Shown piece by piece: positions 1 to 12,300 of a stretch of 64,000 nucleotides of DNA. The stretch's first letter is position 1; every line of letters starts with the position of its first letter. A program made the position numbers and the translations under genes. This DNA is from Siniperca chuatsi (lineage: Eukaryota > Chordata > Actinopteri > Centrarchiformes > Sinipercidae), in the NCBI RefSeq assembly GCF_020085105.1, contig NC_058043.1, positions 12,967,167 through 13,031,166 on the forward strand, written 5' to 3'. The notes below the pieces were generated by a model that did no database searches, was not told the origin of the DNA, and worked only from the letters and a program-made list of their open reading frames with translations.

Positions 1-799
1 TTGACTTGTTAACAAGTTTCATGTAACTACTCGCTCACAGTGATCATTTGATGCTGCACAACTAGGTATGGCTCCTTACAGTAACTGAAAAGCTTGCTGA
101 GCCTGAGATATATTTAACTACTGAAATATAATATTTTGCACCCGAAAATCCTTTCTAACATTTCTCACGTTAATCATCAATTCTGATGTTGGTTTTGATG
201 GATGGTTAAAGGACATGGTATATTGGTTCATTCAAATAAAAATAAGTAAAACAATTTTATCATTTAATAGTTATTCATGCTTCATCTTTTCATGTTTAAA
301 CTACTGTATCTCTTTTTATTCACTAATAAAGTTTATCTCACTTCTCCAGCAGTTAGAATTTGAAATAATATTTAATCACAAGATAGTTTGTACCATTTTT
401 TCACTGCTTTCCTGTAAAGTTTAGAAGTCATTTTTGAATTTTAATGACCAAAAACCAAGTTACCATCTGGAATAGAATCAAAAGTGGTCCCTTTGTACCG
501 CTGACTTACTGCATTCATGTAAATTATTGTGCCATTTTTCTTGCTTCACTACAGTAAAACAGAACCGAAGGCGGAAATGATAAATTATTCATGTATGCTT
601 AAGCAAAATTATGCCAATGTGTGTGTTTACAAGCATGTGTGCATAAATGTAGCAGCTTGCAAGTTGCCCACCTGTGTACAGCTTTTGCTTCTGCGTGTGC
701 GTGAGTGTGTGCACTTGCACAAGTGTGCGGCTGCAGTGCGTGTGGTGATTAAAGTCAGGGTCTGCAGCGAGAGAGTGAAAGAGTGTATGTATCATCAGT
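1..799. other. Gene-free AT-rich upstream DNA
   Basis: No splice-consistent coding segment is visible. The open frames are short and of low complexity. The last 200 bases are rich in TG/GTGT steps. It belongs to the long region upstream of sp7. Confidence 0.5.
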
Positions 800-1540
800 G
801 CGGTGATGGTGGTGGTGGTTAGAGGAGGAGGAGGAGGGGGTCGGACACAGAGAGACAGACGCCAGCCTTGGTTTGGAGCTGAGCCTGAGGAGGGACTGTG
901 GCTGATGGAGAGCGAAGGGACTGGGGAACGAGGGAGAGAGGGAGAAGAGGAAAGGAGGAGAAAATTTGGGGATTGAAATGCTGAAATATAGATGAATGAT
1001 AGAGGAGAGGAGGAAGCTGCATTAGCGATGAATGAGCTGAAAGAGCGGAAAGAGGCTGCAGCAAAGAAGAGAGGTATGAGAATACTGAAGTGTGGAGAGG
1101 CTGGGGAAGGAGGAAGGAAGGAGGAGAAAAAGGAAAAGGAGAAGGAAGGGGGAGGTTGTGTCGTATGAGCTTGCCGCTGGAGGGGGTGAGGAAGAAGAAG
1201 AGGAGGAGGAGGAGGCGGGGGCTCATTAACCAGTGCGAGATTGGAGCCTCAGTGGCTTGCTCGCATTCAACCACACTCGGCCTTTGATGAGGGCTGGATC
1301 CTCAAGCTCAATCAGTCCCACATGACTCCAGCTGAGAGGGAGAGGGAGACAGAGAGGCCAGAAAGACTGGGAGAAGGAGACAGAGGGGGTGGTAGGGATG
1401 GAGAGACTGAATGAGGGATGGAAGACAGGAAAGGAGAAAAGAGACAGGAAACGTTAGATGGTATAGAACAGGAGGAGCTGAGGGGGAGTGACAGCCCAGA
1501 GGGAAGAAAAGAGCAATAAAGGAAGCAAACATCAGGATAT
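800..1540. repeat. Purine-biased (GA-rich) tract
   Basis: Over about 700 bases the + strand is dominated by G and A (many gagga, ggaag and agagag runs), with only short pyrimidine interruptions. The open frames on either strand (for example a 151-codon one on the minus strand) are made of Leu/Ser/Pro or Arg/Glu/Gly and follow from the base bias. It could be degenerate GA-repeat DNA or a non-coding 5' exon; the sequence does not decide. Confidence 0.55.
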
Positions 1541-2020
1541 GGCTAAACGGGGCTCACAAAGAGCCACAGAGAACTGGTTTTGGGACTTTTACTTTTGAAA
1601 AACAAACTACTGTCCGGAATGAAATTGTTTTTACAATACAAAACTATTTGAGTGGATACATGAGTCATTGTGAGGGAGGATTCATAAAAAGAAAACACAG
1701 AGACATTTGTGACTGTGCATATATTTGCATCACCCAGAGCAGCATTGCTGTGGACTGGATGTTTGCACCTCTCTGTGTGTATTTTCCTGTGTGTGAGTCT
1801 GTGAGTTAAATGCAACACAAGTTTAACTCCTTTATTTGATTGAATCTGTGTATAGAAAATGTTTCTTGAGTTTCTTGGTCTCCGGATATGTGTTCATGCA
1901 TAATTGTGCAGCATGTATGCATACTATCTCATGTTGTGTTTAATGTCACAAATACATGTATGTGAATGACAACACGTACTGTATGTCGTATATAGAAAAA
2001 AATACTGCAAATAAATAAAA
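1541..2020. other. Intergenic, nothing recognised
   Basis: AT-rich sequence between the purine tract and the inverted-repeat structure. No exon, RNA gene or clear repeat was seen. Confidence 0.4.
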
Positions 2021-3563
2021 CACAAGCAAATTGAGAAACACATTCACCAATTTGACAACACATACTGTACGTGGCTTGAAGAAATATGCCACAAACACAG
2101 AAATGTAGCAGTCATGTGCAAAAATTAGAACAGGGGATCAAAAAACTGATGAACATGCTAGTAATTAGTGAAAGGCTGATGCTAGGTGTACAGCCAATAT
2201 CTCAAAAAGTCCCCCAACTTAAATGACAAAATATGGCGTTTGTCCGTGACCTCTAAAACAACACACAGAAGCGTTTTCTGATCTGATGCCCCCATATCAG
2301 CAGGACGACATCATTTGTCTGTGCCTTTCAAAACTGTTACAAATCACTGTTGAAAAATAAATCAGTTTTATGATGTGACAGCTATGGTTAAGGTTTTGTT
2401 AGGTTCAGGCACAAAGACAACTTGAATAGGATTAGGAAATGCTTTGGGTTAAAATAAGTATTTAGTTAAAGTTAGGGAAAGCTCACGGTTTGAAATTAAA
2501 TCGCCTACTTTGTAAAGATTAGTGGACCTTTGTCGTCATGGTTACAATAATAAACACTTGACTAAGGTTCGGGAAAGTTAAAAGAAGCCAACGTTGACTG
2601 TCAGTTGGAACCTGGAAACAAACAGCAGCCTCCCATGGTAAAGTGCAATGTTTGCCCCATGCTGGCTTTTTCGCTTCATCTGACTTCCTCCTTTACTCCC
2701 GTCATAATTACTACGGTTACTAGAGGGCTCTGTCACTTGAACGTAAACATATGCCGTTCTGGGACAGTGGCTGAAACGTCTGATGGTGTTATTTCTCCTG
2801 GGAGGACAGTCTCCAATATCTCTAATAATATCAAAATCATACAATCAGAATGTTGAAACCAAACTAAACATTGTTAGCTCATTTTCCAATATCACTGACA
2901 GTGGTTGACTTTAGCAAATCACAAGTCTGTTCACCAGTTTTTAGTATCCCCCAGAAACTCCTGTTCAGTTTATCTTTACCTTGGAAACAGTAGTATGACA
3001 AAACAAACCCAAGTTAGGGACGATTTAGCCTCTGGGGGCAACGGCCAATGTTTCGGGTCTTCCGGTGTAGCCAGTGGATCACATGGATAAGGGATAACGG
3101 CTATCCGGGCCAAGACTTCCTCTTCTGTGCGCTGGTCATTGTTTACAGTCCGATTAGCAAAAGGAACCATTCGGCTATCGTCTGACAACGATTGGAATGC
3201 AGATAATTTAGTTTGTTTCCAGCATACTGTACCCACTTACTAGCTTTTTCCAGAGTTTTCAACCTTATCACACAGTCTTCATCAGATTCAACATTTCCAT
3301 CTTAATGACAACTGAGAAAACTCCATCCAGCAAGTCCTCCACATTAAACGACAAAAAACATTATTATTTACAACGACACATAGAAGCGTGTTCTGATGTG
3401 AAGCCCCGATCAATTAATAGCCTTTCATTAGGTAAGTCAATGTTTCCTGTTGGGACTTGAAGTGTTTATATATCTGCGTGTGTTTTCTGTATTTGCAGCA
3501 CGGTTCTGCCACGTAGGCCTATGTGTTGTCAAATTGGTGAATGTGTTTCCCAATTTGCTTGCG
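2021..3563. mobile_element. 1.5-kb element bounded by inverted repeats
   Basis: A 37-bp arm at 2026-2062 is the reverse complement of 3522-3558 with one mismatch. The similarity decays inward over roughly 80 bp on each side (acgtggc and tgc-ca-acagaaa blocks recur) and extends a few bases outward. The interior has no transposase-like frame, so a non-autonomous or decayed DNA transposon fits. An internal weak direct repeat is seen around 2255-2295 and 3370-3410 (acac-agaagcg-ttctgat blocks). The family was not identified. Confidence 0.6.
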
Positions 3564-5148
3564 TGCACTCATTGAACTCTCATGGCCACCGTACGTGTGG
3601 GTGTTTGTAGGCTACTGTACCTGATGTGTGTGTGTGCGCGCTTTCAAGAAGGAGAAACCGAGAAATAATGTGTCTGTGTGTGTGTTCACGCGCGCATGTG
3701 TGTGTATGGCTGATCGGGTGACTGGCGTGTGGCATGGCATCACTGCCGTGGATGAATGTGGCAGCATTTAGTGGTTCTCCTGAAGCTCAGGTCTCTCTCT
3801 TTCTTTCTTTTCCTTTCTCCTTTGCTCTCTCAACACCACATCAGCACCAGAGGGCCACAGGATCATTACCCAATTACTGTGTCTCTACCAGAGGCAGGAT
3901 TAAACTTACCGCCCCATCTGCCTCCTTCCTTCTCCTTTCTTATCTCCAGCGTTGTGCAGGAACCAATTAATTGCAGCAGCCATGAGGATCGCAATTAGCA
4001 AGTTTTTAACTAAATCACAACATGTATGTCTCACTGCTCCACTCTTAGTTAGCTGTGCTGCCAGTGGATGTAAACAGTGACTTACCTAATGAAAGGCTAT
4101 TAATCTGGCTGAATTATTTTGTCTCGTTGAGAAAAACTGACATGTGAGATGATAAGACATTCGCTCATCCCAAGTGATACAAAATCTGTGGCTGAGAGTA
4201 GCAGAAGAGATGTAATACCATCCATGGTATAAAACTGGATGATGTTATCTGGATGATAACCTAAAGGCTGGATGTAACTCTATACTCTCCAGTTGAATCC
4301 CCTCTACCACTTGGCAGACGTATAGAACTGAGGTTATTGGTTTCCCTAATTGGTGCCAGTTTCCATTTTCATTTCCAAAAATTACAGTGGCAAAGCGCTC
4401 TGTTCATTCTGTGCGCATCCATGCTGTGTGTGTGTGTGTGTTAGAGAGAGAGAAACACTGAGAGAAAGAAAGAGAGGGGGAGGGTGAAAAAGAAAAACAG
4501 AGATAGAGGGAGCTGAGAGACACTCTGCTGTGCTGCATGTGTAAACGTATGCAGTAACTCTGTGATGACTGTTTGTGCTTTGTTCTGTTTATGTGTGTAT
4601 AATGAGTCATCAGTGATTGGCCAAGTTGATGTGGTCAGCAATGAAGGCAGAGGGAACACTTTACAGTAAGTGCATCAATGGAAAAGAACCTCTCTGGGAG
4701 GGAGGAGGAGGGGGAGGGATGAATGGGGGGGGTCAGAGCACATCATTCCTCCAATTGTAGGAGTAAATTACACAAAAATACACAAAACTCACCACAGCTG
4801 AGCACAAAAGCCACCGTGACGGAGGAACAGAAAAAAGAATACTTTAGATTTGGATAAACACACGTGCAGGGGCAGCAGGAAAAGTAAACAAGGCAAAGAC
4901 TTTTTTGGCTGGGACGAACGCATCACTGGAGACGGTGAAGTGGAGGAGGAGGAAGGTAAAACTGCATTAAACTATATAGTGTGATCCACATGGCAACACT
5001 TTTTAAACATTTAGGAGGGAAGACCTATCAGAATCAGACTGTGATCTGGTTTAGAGGAACATGTATTTACTGCTCTCTATACAAACATTAGCTCATCATG
5101 TGATATAACCTTGAAAGTCAACTGTTAATCAACTGTCTTCAGGTTTCT

Positions 5149-5196
<48 letters not shown>

Positions 5197-6567
5197 GTAT
5201 GGGAGGGGCCAATCAGGGAAGTTACACTGCCCTGAGAGTACACCCACTATGACCCATTATTCAGCAGCTCTTCCCCGTAAATGTGATAATTATATGCTTG
5301 CCCAGCACAAACATACAAACCATGCTGCTTCTGTTTATTCTCCCTGTAATTTCTCCTTTATTCTCCAACACTTAGTTAATCTCCATTATAAACCAACATT
5401 ATTTCACCATTAAGCTGTTTCCTATGTGCCCTGTTATATGGTGGCTTGTGAGCGGTAACATCTACTTTTTTCAAAATACAAAAGAGAGGAAAACAAAGCA
5501 TATGGAGCTATTAGGAAATGTGAATTTTAACAAAAATATGCTTAGTTGGGGTACACATATGTGCATCTGGTCTTAAGTGCTGATCCATGTGTGTGTGTTC
5601 AAGTATGCATAGCACACTTGTGTAAGTGTGTAAGTGCACGTGCGAGTATCCATGTGTGTGTGAGTGTTTGTGTGTGTTTGCTGGCAGGCCAAAGCGCCAT
5701 TGTGCAGCAGTGACCACAGGGCCTCTTTCTCCCCCAACCCGCCACAACAAAGAGCAATTAAACGCCGCTGCCTTGCCAGCTGAGGAGCCAACCGCCAGCC
5801 ACACTTCCACAAACAGGCAGATCTGTTTAAAACCAAAGGGGAGAAGCAATAAAAGCCAACCTACCGAGAGCAACCCCCTCCGATCCCTTCCGCTGATTCA
5901 AACCAGAAGGTGACTGGCTGGCTTCACCCTATCACTCACTGTCACAGTTCAGGCCGCATTACCATCAGATGTGCAGTTTTACATGCAAAACTTGAAGTGA
6001 CCATGCAATGATATATTACACATGGTTAGTGCATATCGACTATACAGGCCAAGAGGTTAAAAATCAACATGATCAGCAACCGAGGAACTTGGATAAGATG
6101 TGTTGAAACATAATAAAACTAGCGTGATCACGCTGCGCGGCAAAGCTTCATTCAAAACTTCAGTTTTCTCTGTATTACAGGGCTTCAAGATGTGGAATAT
6201 GTGCTTAGATGGACAGTGTTCTTCAGGGTTTGTTGCTGTATGTTTCTTTCAATGACAGGCTACTCCTCTACAGGATGCGTACATGGAATTGCACTGTTTG
6301 TTTGACCTGCCAAAGATCCTTTTAAGGATTAAAGCCTTTTCTTCACCACATTAAAACAGTGGAAATGGTAGCACATAGCGTACCAGCTCATTTCATTCTC
6401 TCATCTTTTGGCGTCAGTCTTTGCCAGGCACCTACTACTGACTCTACATACTGTCTGTGTTTTGCAGAAGTGTACTGTATTTGTTTTTACTTCAAATGTT
6501 GCATTGTTGGAAGTAGTATTCATGTTATTGCTAAAAGTTGTGATACCACAGTGTAAAATGCAGTGCA
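3564..6567. other. Intergenic with simple repeats
   Basis: No coding exon is supported. It contains a TG-rich patch (3600-3720), a GA-rich patch (4441-4510), a compound (TC)n(AC)n microsatellite at about 5150-5195, and an inverted partner (4079-4104) of a segment at 3413-3438. The stretch 5690-5910 has higher sequence complexity than its surroundings and could be conserved non-coding DNA, but this cannot be tested here. Confidence 0.4.
5150..5196. repeat. (TC)n(AC)n compound microsatellite
   Basis: Perfect tc dinucleotides run directly into ac dinucleotides. Confidence 0.9.
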
Positions 6568-6883
6568 GTCAAAATTTTACTTAAAAGTGCAATATTATCA
6601 GCAAAATGCAGTGTTAATAATAAAGTGTTATATAAAGGATTCTTATTACTGATCCTATAACAGTACATCATACTTTATAGCCTCATCAAAGGTTTTGTAT
6701 GTAAAATCTTAATATTCAAAGTAACTGATGACTATATCTGTCAGGCAAATGTAAAAATTATAAATGTGGTGGTTAAACAATTAAGTAGTAAGTATGGAAA
6801 TACTCATATAAAGTACAAGTACCTAAAAATTATGCTTACTGTTCAGTAAATGAGTAAATGTATTTAGTTACAGTCCACCACTG
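6568..6883. mobile_element. Partial copy of hAT-like MITE family A
   Basis: It ends in the terminal block gtccaccactg at 6873-6883, preceded by an agtaaatgtatttagttaca-type segment. The inner part (tattatcagcaaaatgcag, 6587 on) matches the inner part of the fuller copy at 8625-9358. The left terminus is missing, so this copy is 5'-truncated. Confidence 0.6.
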
Positions 6884-8624
6884 CTATGTTGCAATTATAC
6901 AAACAATGTATGTATGAGAATGTCTCTATTTTTTCATAAAGTATCAAAGTTAGAACAACATATACATGGAGATGAATAAATCAATAAATAAATGAAAATA
7001 ATTAAATAATAAAAACACCAAAAAAGACATGGTTGGACATTGGTTGAAATGCTTCTCAGTGGGGCACCTGGACACGTTTCTCTTCAGGCATACAGACATA
7101 CAAGTCTTTGATGGACTATTCTCTATTGTGTTGTGTTGACTTATTTCTCTGTGACCCCAGCAGAGGGCAGGAGCACAGGAACCTGCCGAGAAGCAGCTGT
7201 GGAGCCTGCCTTGGCCCTGGCCTAGCCCAGCCCACCATAGCCCGGCTCGGCCTGGGTTCAGCGTGGGCCGCATCGCGGTGTCTCTGGTCAGGCAGCCTGG
7301 AGCCCTTGGGCGCTGGCAAGGGGTGCGGGCGTCCGGGAGGGGCCCCCTCAAAAGCCAGCTACGAGGGGCCACACCCACACGGCCATTACGGTGGAGGCTG
7401 TTCTGGGCTTCTCCCGAGGCCGCCCGCCTTCCATTTTTAGAGCAGCAACAGAGTAGACCACATGCTGTGGCTTCAGGCAAGTGGGGGGAAGGAAGGTTTC
7501 TTCTTTATTTTCAGTCAAAGCGCCATGGGCTTTGGGAGAATTTCTACATTTGCACTCCAGTAGACTCAGTCAGTGTGAAGAAATTGTTCATCTCTTGAAA
7601 AAAATCATCGTGCTTCCTGATCAAAGTTTTGTCCAAACTTTTGTTCAGCAACAGGGCACTTTTCTTTCAAGAGAAATAAAACTGCCCAATACCTTTATTC
7701 CGTTTGTTTTAGTCGTGTGGTTTGGTGTTTCTCCCAATCATAAAAGAATAGATTAACTGAAAGTATTAAATTTAGTTCCAAGAGCTTGTGAAATTAAGTT
7801 TGGTTGATTCAGTCCTGCATAGTCTCAGTGTTTTTCAGGAGAGTGTGTGGGTGAAGCGTTGGGTGGTCTAAAGGAGAGAAGATTTCAGCTTCCTCTTGTA
7901 CACATATGGTGCGGCTTGGCCTTTTTGTTTTGATTTTAGGGGTTTTAGGTTATAAGTAATAAAGTCCCCTTTAGGTACGGCCTGCTTATTTTACCTACCT
8001 ATAATGTCATTCTATTTCTGTATTGTATGCCCTGCCCACTCCTCTCACCGTTTCTGTGAATCCTTACAGCCTTTTTCCATTTCCAGCCTGCTGCACATTC
8101 ACACTCTGGACCTTTTGCATCTATCAAGCACCGGTTTTGACAGTTTTGAACCCTGCTTTAATCCACCACCCCTCTATTTCTAACCCTGTCTTGATCCCCC
8201 TCTCTCTTCTTCATCAGCATCACCAGGAAGTCCCCACATCAGTCTCGTCTCCAAAAGAGGAAACACAAGTCAAGAACACTTCACTTCTGTTCCACCAATC
8301 GCTCAATAGACAGGGACATCTGATACTCTTGGTCACCCGTCTAGAACAAAAAGACGAATGCACTCTTTTGACCCACTTGAAGATATTATCCTTCTCCTGC
8401 AGCGCAATATGTCTCTCATAAATAAACAATTGTTTCAGTCCTCCAAACCACATCGTTATGGCACTAAGACATCAAATGTAAAGCTTTGAATGATCCTCTG
8501 TTAGAAGTAAAGGAGTTAGAGAGATGGAGACTTTGTCTTGTGAGTGGTGGACCACTACAGGCTCTCACAGTGTACCGGTTTTTATTTTGTAAGATTCATA
8601 AAGTAAAGCCTGTAAAAGTACATG
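6884..8624. other. Intergenic with a GC-rich patch
   Basis: About 7165-7480 is strikingly GC-rich against AT-rich surroundings. Three overlapping frames of 67-176 codons arise in it from lack of AT-rich stops. None has a recognisable domain or coherent splice context. The remainder shows nothing recognisable. Confidence 0.4.
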
Positions 8625-9358
8625 CAGTGGTAGAAGAAGTATTCAGATCCTTTGCTTAAGTAAAAGTACCAATACAACAATCTAAAAATACTGCATCATA
8701 AGTAAAAGTCGTGCATTCAAAATCCTACTTAAGAAAGAGTACAGAAGTATTATCAGCTAAATGCACTCAAAGTATCAAAAGTAAAAGTACTTGTTATATA
8801 GAAAAATGTCTCCTGTGACTGATATATTATTATATATGACATTATTAGAATGTAAATACTGATGAAACAATGCATAAGCAGCATTTTACTGTTGTAGCTG
8901 GCTGAGGTGGAGGAAGTTTTAATTACTTTATATATAGTTAGGTAGTTTAGTCCAGTGGTTTCCAACTTTCCAAAGGGTGACGAGATAAATCTGAGAGGTC
9001 GTGAGATGATTAATGTATGGGGTAGGAAAGAAGAAAGTTCTTCTACACAAATTTGTAGGCATTTTTTTGACAACAGACATTTGAAATTTCACAAAGGGCC
9101 ACAACTCTCAGCCTATATTTTATTTTATAAGCTTATTATATGTTTTTCAATGTAAAATCTTCATCTGAAAAGCAACTAGTGACTGCAGCTGTCAGATAAA
9201 TGTTTGTGGAGTAAAAAGTACAATATTTGCCTCTGAAATGTAGTGGAATAGAAGTATAAAGTAGCATAAAATGGAAATACTCAAGTAAAGTTCAAGTACC
9301 TCAAAGTTCTACTAAGTACAGTGCTTGAGTAAATGTGCTTAGTTACTTTCCACCACTG
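8625..9358. mobile_element. hAT-like MITE family A, near full-length copy
   Basis: The left end starts cagtggtagaag at 8625 and the right end finishes ttccaccactg at 9358, giving imperfect terminal inverted repeats. Next to both ends lie characteristic runs of alternating aagta/acttaag (taagtaaaagtacc, ctcaagtaaagttcaagtac). Flanking 8-mers (8617-8624 and 9359-9366) are only partly alike, so the target-site duplication is decayed or absent. There is no transposase frame. Other fragments of the family lie at 6568-6883, 29022-29407, 41905-42390 and 48065-48168. Confidence 0.7.
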
Positions 9359-12300
9359 AGTATAGATTATTATTGTATTTAAGTTTTTATATAAGATTGC
9401 CAGTTGACATAATTGTAGTAAACCATTAACTAGTTCCAAGGAAAACTAAGGAAAATGTCATGTCAGAGGGTTTTATATGCTGAGAAAATGTCCAAATGTA
9501 TTAATAGACTTGACTTCTGAAAAAAGAAATCTCCAAAAGTGAGGAGGCTTTACTAAATAGTAAATCTGGGTTTTTTCAGTGAAATAAGCACATCCAAGAG
9601 GGGAGTTCATTAAATGAAGGAGAACGGAAGTTATTTCCAGAGTGAGGGGACCAGAGATGACTGCTGGTGGCACACACACACAACACGTGGAACAGATCAC
9701 ACGACGCATGGAGTCGGATTTGCCAGTACGAAATAAAGTAACCCAAAAAAGAAAACCTCAATTTACTCCCTTTAAAAAACCCTCCCCTCCTTTTGGCAGG
9801 GCTCCACCATGGAGTAATGAGCTCCCACCCAAACCTCAGCACCAGCTGCTGTCAGGGTCTGGGGGCACTGACTAAATATGTATAAACCTAGCGAGAAGGC
9901 AGGGAGGTTTGGGGGGGGGGGGCTGCCCTGTGGAGTACAGCCTGGTACCTTCTGACATGACAGTGTTCAAAGTAATCAATAAGGTTTAACATGTGATAGC
10001 AAAAAGCTAAACAGGCTTAAATGATAACTGATAAGTCAGATGAAACATGTGGAAGCATGAAAACACACACACACATACAGTATGCCAACATGGACTTCTA
10101 ACTCACACATATGAGTTACTGCTACCCCCCCTGGACTCAACCACACTTCTTTTCTAATGTGACTTGGTTTTCACATGTAGCTCACCATGCTGAATAATCT
10201 TTACGAGTGGTTGTGATGATTTTTCAATCTAAACTGTTCTACACTGGTTACAAACTTCATACACTTTTTTAACACAATGAGAGAAAGTTGTTTTTAAGTG
10301 TTTCTGAGCAAATCTGAGGCAAGGCAAGTCATTCAGATCAAGTCTCGAGTCTTAATTTTATGATTAAGGCCGGGGTATGGCTGAAACAAAATGATTTGTA
10401 TGGAGCGTCGGCTGGCCACCTCTGAAAGTAAATCCTTTATAACGGTTCCAAACGGCCAGGCTTGAAGGTAGGATGAAAAGCCTGCTGTCATTGAGAGGGG
10501 AGAGATGAAATAATCGTACAAATGGGAATAACATTGCACACATTTGGACAGTCTTTCCTCGAAGGTGTTCATGGTGTTGCATTTATTTGTACATACAAAA
10601 AGTGGCAGAAGTAGTTGTGTGAAGAATGAAAAAAAAATGTTTGAGAGAGAATTGTAAATCCTGCCGACTTTCTACAGTCTGCACACCCAGCCAGGTAGGC
10701 ATGTTTGTTGAACTGTCAGTTTCAGAAAGTTACAAAACTTTTTGCACCCCCGATATGTTTGATGATCTGACAAGCACTTTGTTTGAAGCGTACTGAAACT
10801 TGTGCTGGGAGGAGTGTTACGTTACATCCGTATACCCAGGTCTGGACTGCTAATTGTATAGAGTATTTTGAGTTTTCAAGTATTTAGTGTTGAGTGTGGG
10901 GCACACTAACATATGTAGATATCGAGTGGAGGTGAAGCAATATGCTCCATTATCCTCCCAAAATATTGTAATACTGTAGGCTACATAAAGCTGATAACTT
11001 GTGAAATTAAGAAGTGTTTTACTGAGTTTACTGTAATAATTGCGTTGATGCTACGTGTGTTATTTTACAGTAAATTTTTAAAAATCTACTAACTCGTTTG
11101 TATGTTGAATCATGACAGTAGCAGAAATAAGAAATTACCTGGAGACGATAAAATAATTAAAATCTAAATACAAAACAAACAGGCACTAAAAGTTGTCTAT
11201 AAACCAGGTCAAGTGGAGTAGATGGTCCTGAACGTTCTCAGCACGTTCTCAGCAGCGAGCACAGCAGCTAGGGTAAGCCCAGAGGGGAAAACGTGTATCA
11301 GTTAGTAATCACCTGCACTGCTTGAGGCAACTTTGTCATGTAGTACTGATTGAGACTGTAACACTGTTCAAGGTTGTAATGCTTCCATTTTAATGACTAG
11401 CAGTTAGTTTGGTAACATAGAAAAGCCGAGTAGGCGGGAGAAGCAGAGAGCCTTTGTCAGTGTCTGACTTTAGCGTGCGAGCATATAACTATTTCCTGGA
11501 GGCCATACGTACCAGTGCAGACCCAGTAAGGATCGAACTCGCAAAAGTATCAGTAGAAAAGAATCGTTTCAAAGTTGTGTTACAGTACTAATGACTTTTA
11601 CGTAACTGAGACCAATAATGCACAAGTCCAGTAAATCAATATTCAAGCTGTGACTTTAATGTTTTTACTTCCAAGTCTCAAGTCTTTAGGGAGTAAAGTT
11701 TCAAGTAAGTCAAGTCTGAAGTCCTCATGTTTGTAACTTCAGTCTGAGTTTGAGTGTCATGTTTACATCTCTGCCATAAAATAAAATATTTTACCACCAA
11801 AGTTTTTTCCATCAAAGAAGCAAACATTTTTCCACACATTACCCATCAAATCAGTTTAATAGAAATCCTAGTGTGGATAGTGTATCACATATAAAAAGGT
11901 GTTTCTAATATGCAGCACAGGTTGCTTAAGATATTAAGGATCAATCACATGTCTAACCGTGCCACACTGCATGTATGTTGCTTCCCAGACAACCTGCAGT
12001 GTCCAGTGAAAAATGTAGTACTCCGCAAAGTCCCTCTCATTTCACAAAGTATGTATAAAGAGACACTGAAAGAGACTGTCATTGCGCCATCCTGAGCAAT
12101 TGCATGCATGACGCCTGTTGGGGTCATTAGGTGGCCGCAGGTCTCCTCGACAGACAGGGAGATTACAGGCCAGATGTCGGCTTGTATACAGCAAGAAGGC
12201 GGTGGACTGGGATTTGTTTGGGAGTAGATGGACTTCTGTGTTTCTAGAGCTGATACTTGCATGTAATACCCTGCATGATAAACAGCATATTAGGCATGTT

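Noticed and set aside
819-1287. 151-codon minus-strand frame and 65-codon plus-strand frame
   Set aside because: Composition follows the purine/pyrimidine bias of the tract; no domain, no splice context.
6950-7598. Overlapping frames of 110, 111 and 176 codons
   Set aside because: Open only because GC-rich sequence lacks stops; three frames overlap on both strands and none shows a family match.
8023-8421. 132-codon plus-strand frame
   Set aside because: No domain, atypical composition, not conserved by any sign visible here, and no splice partners.
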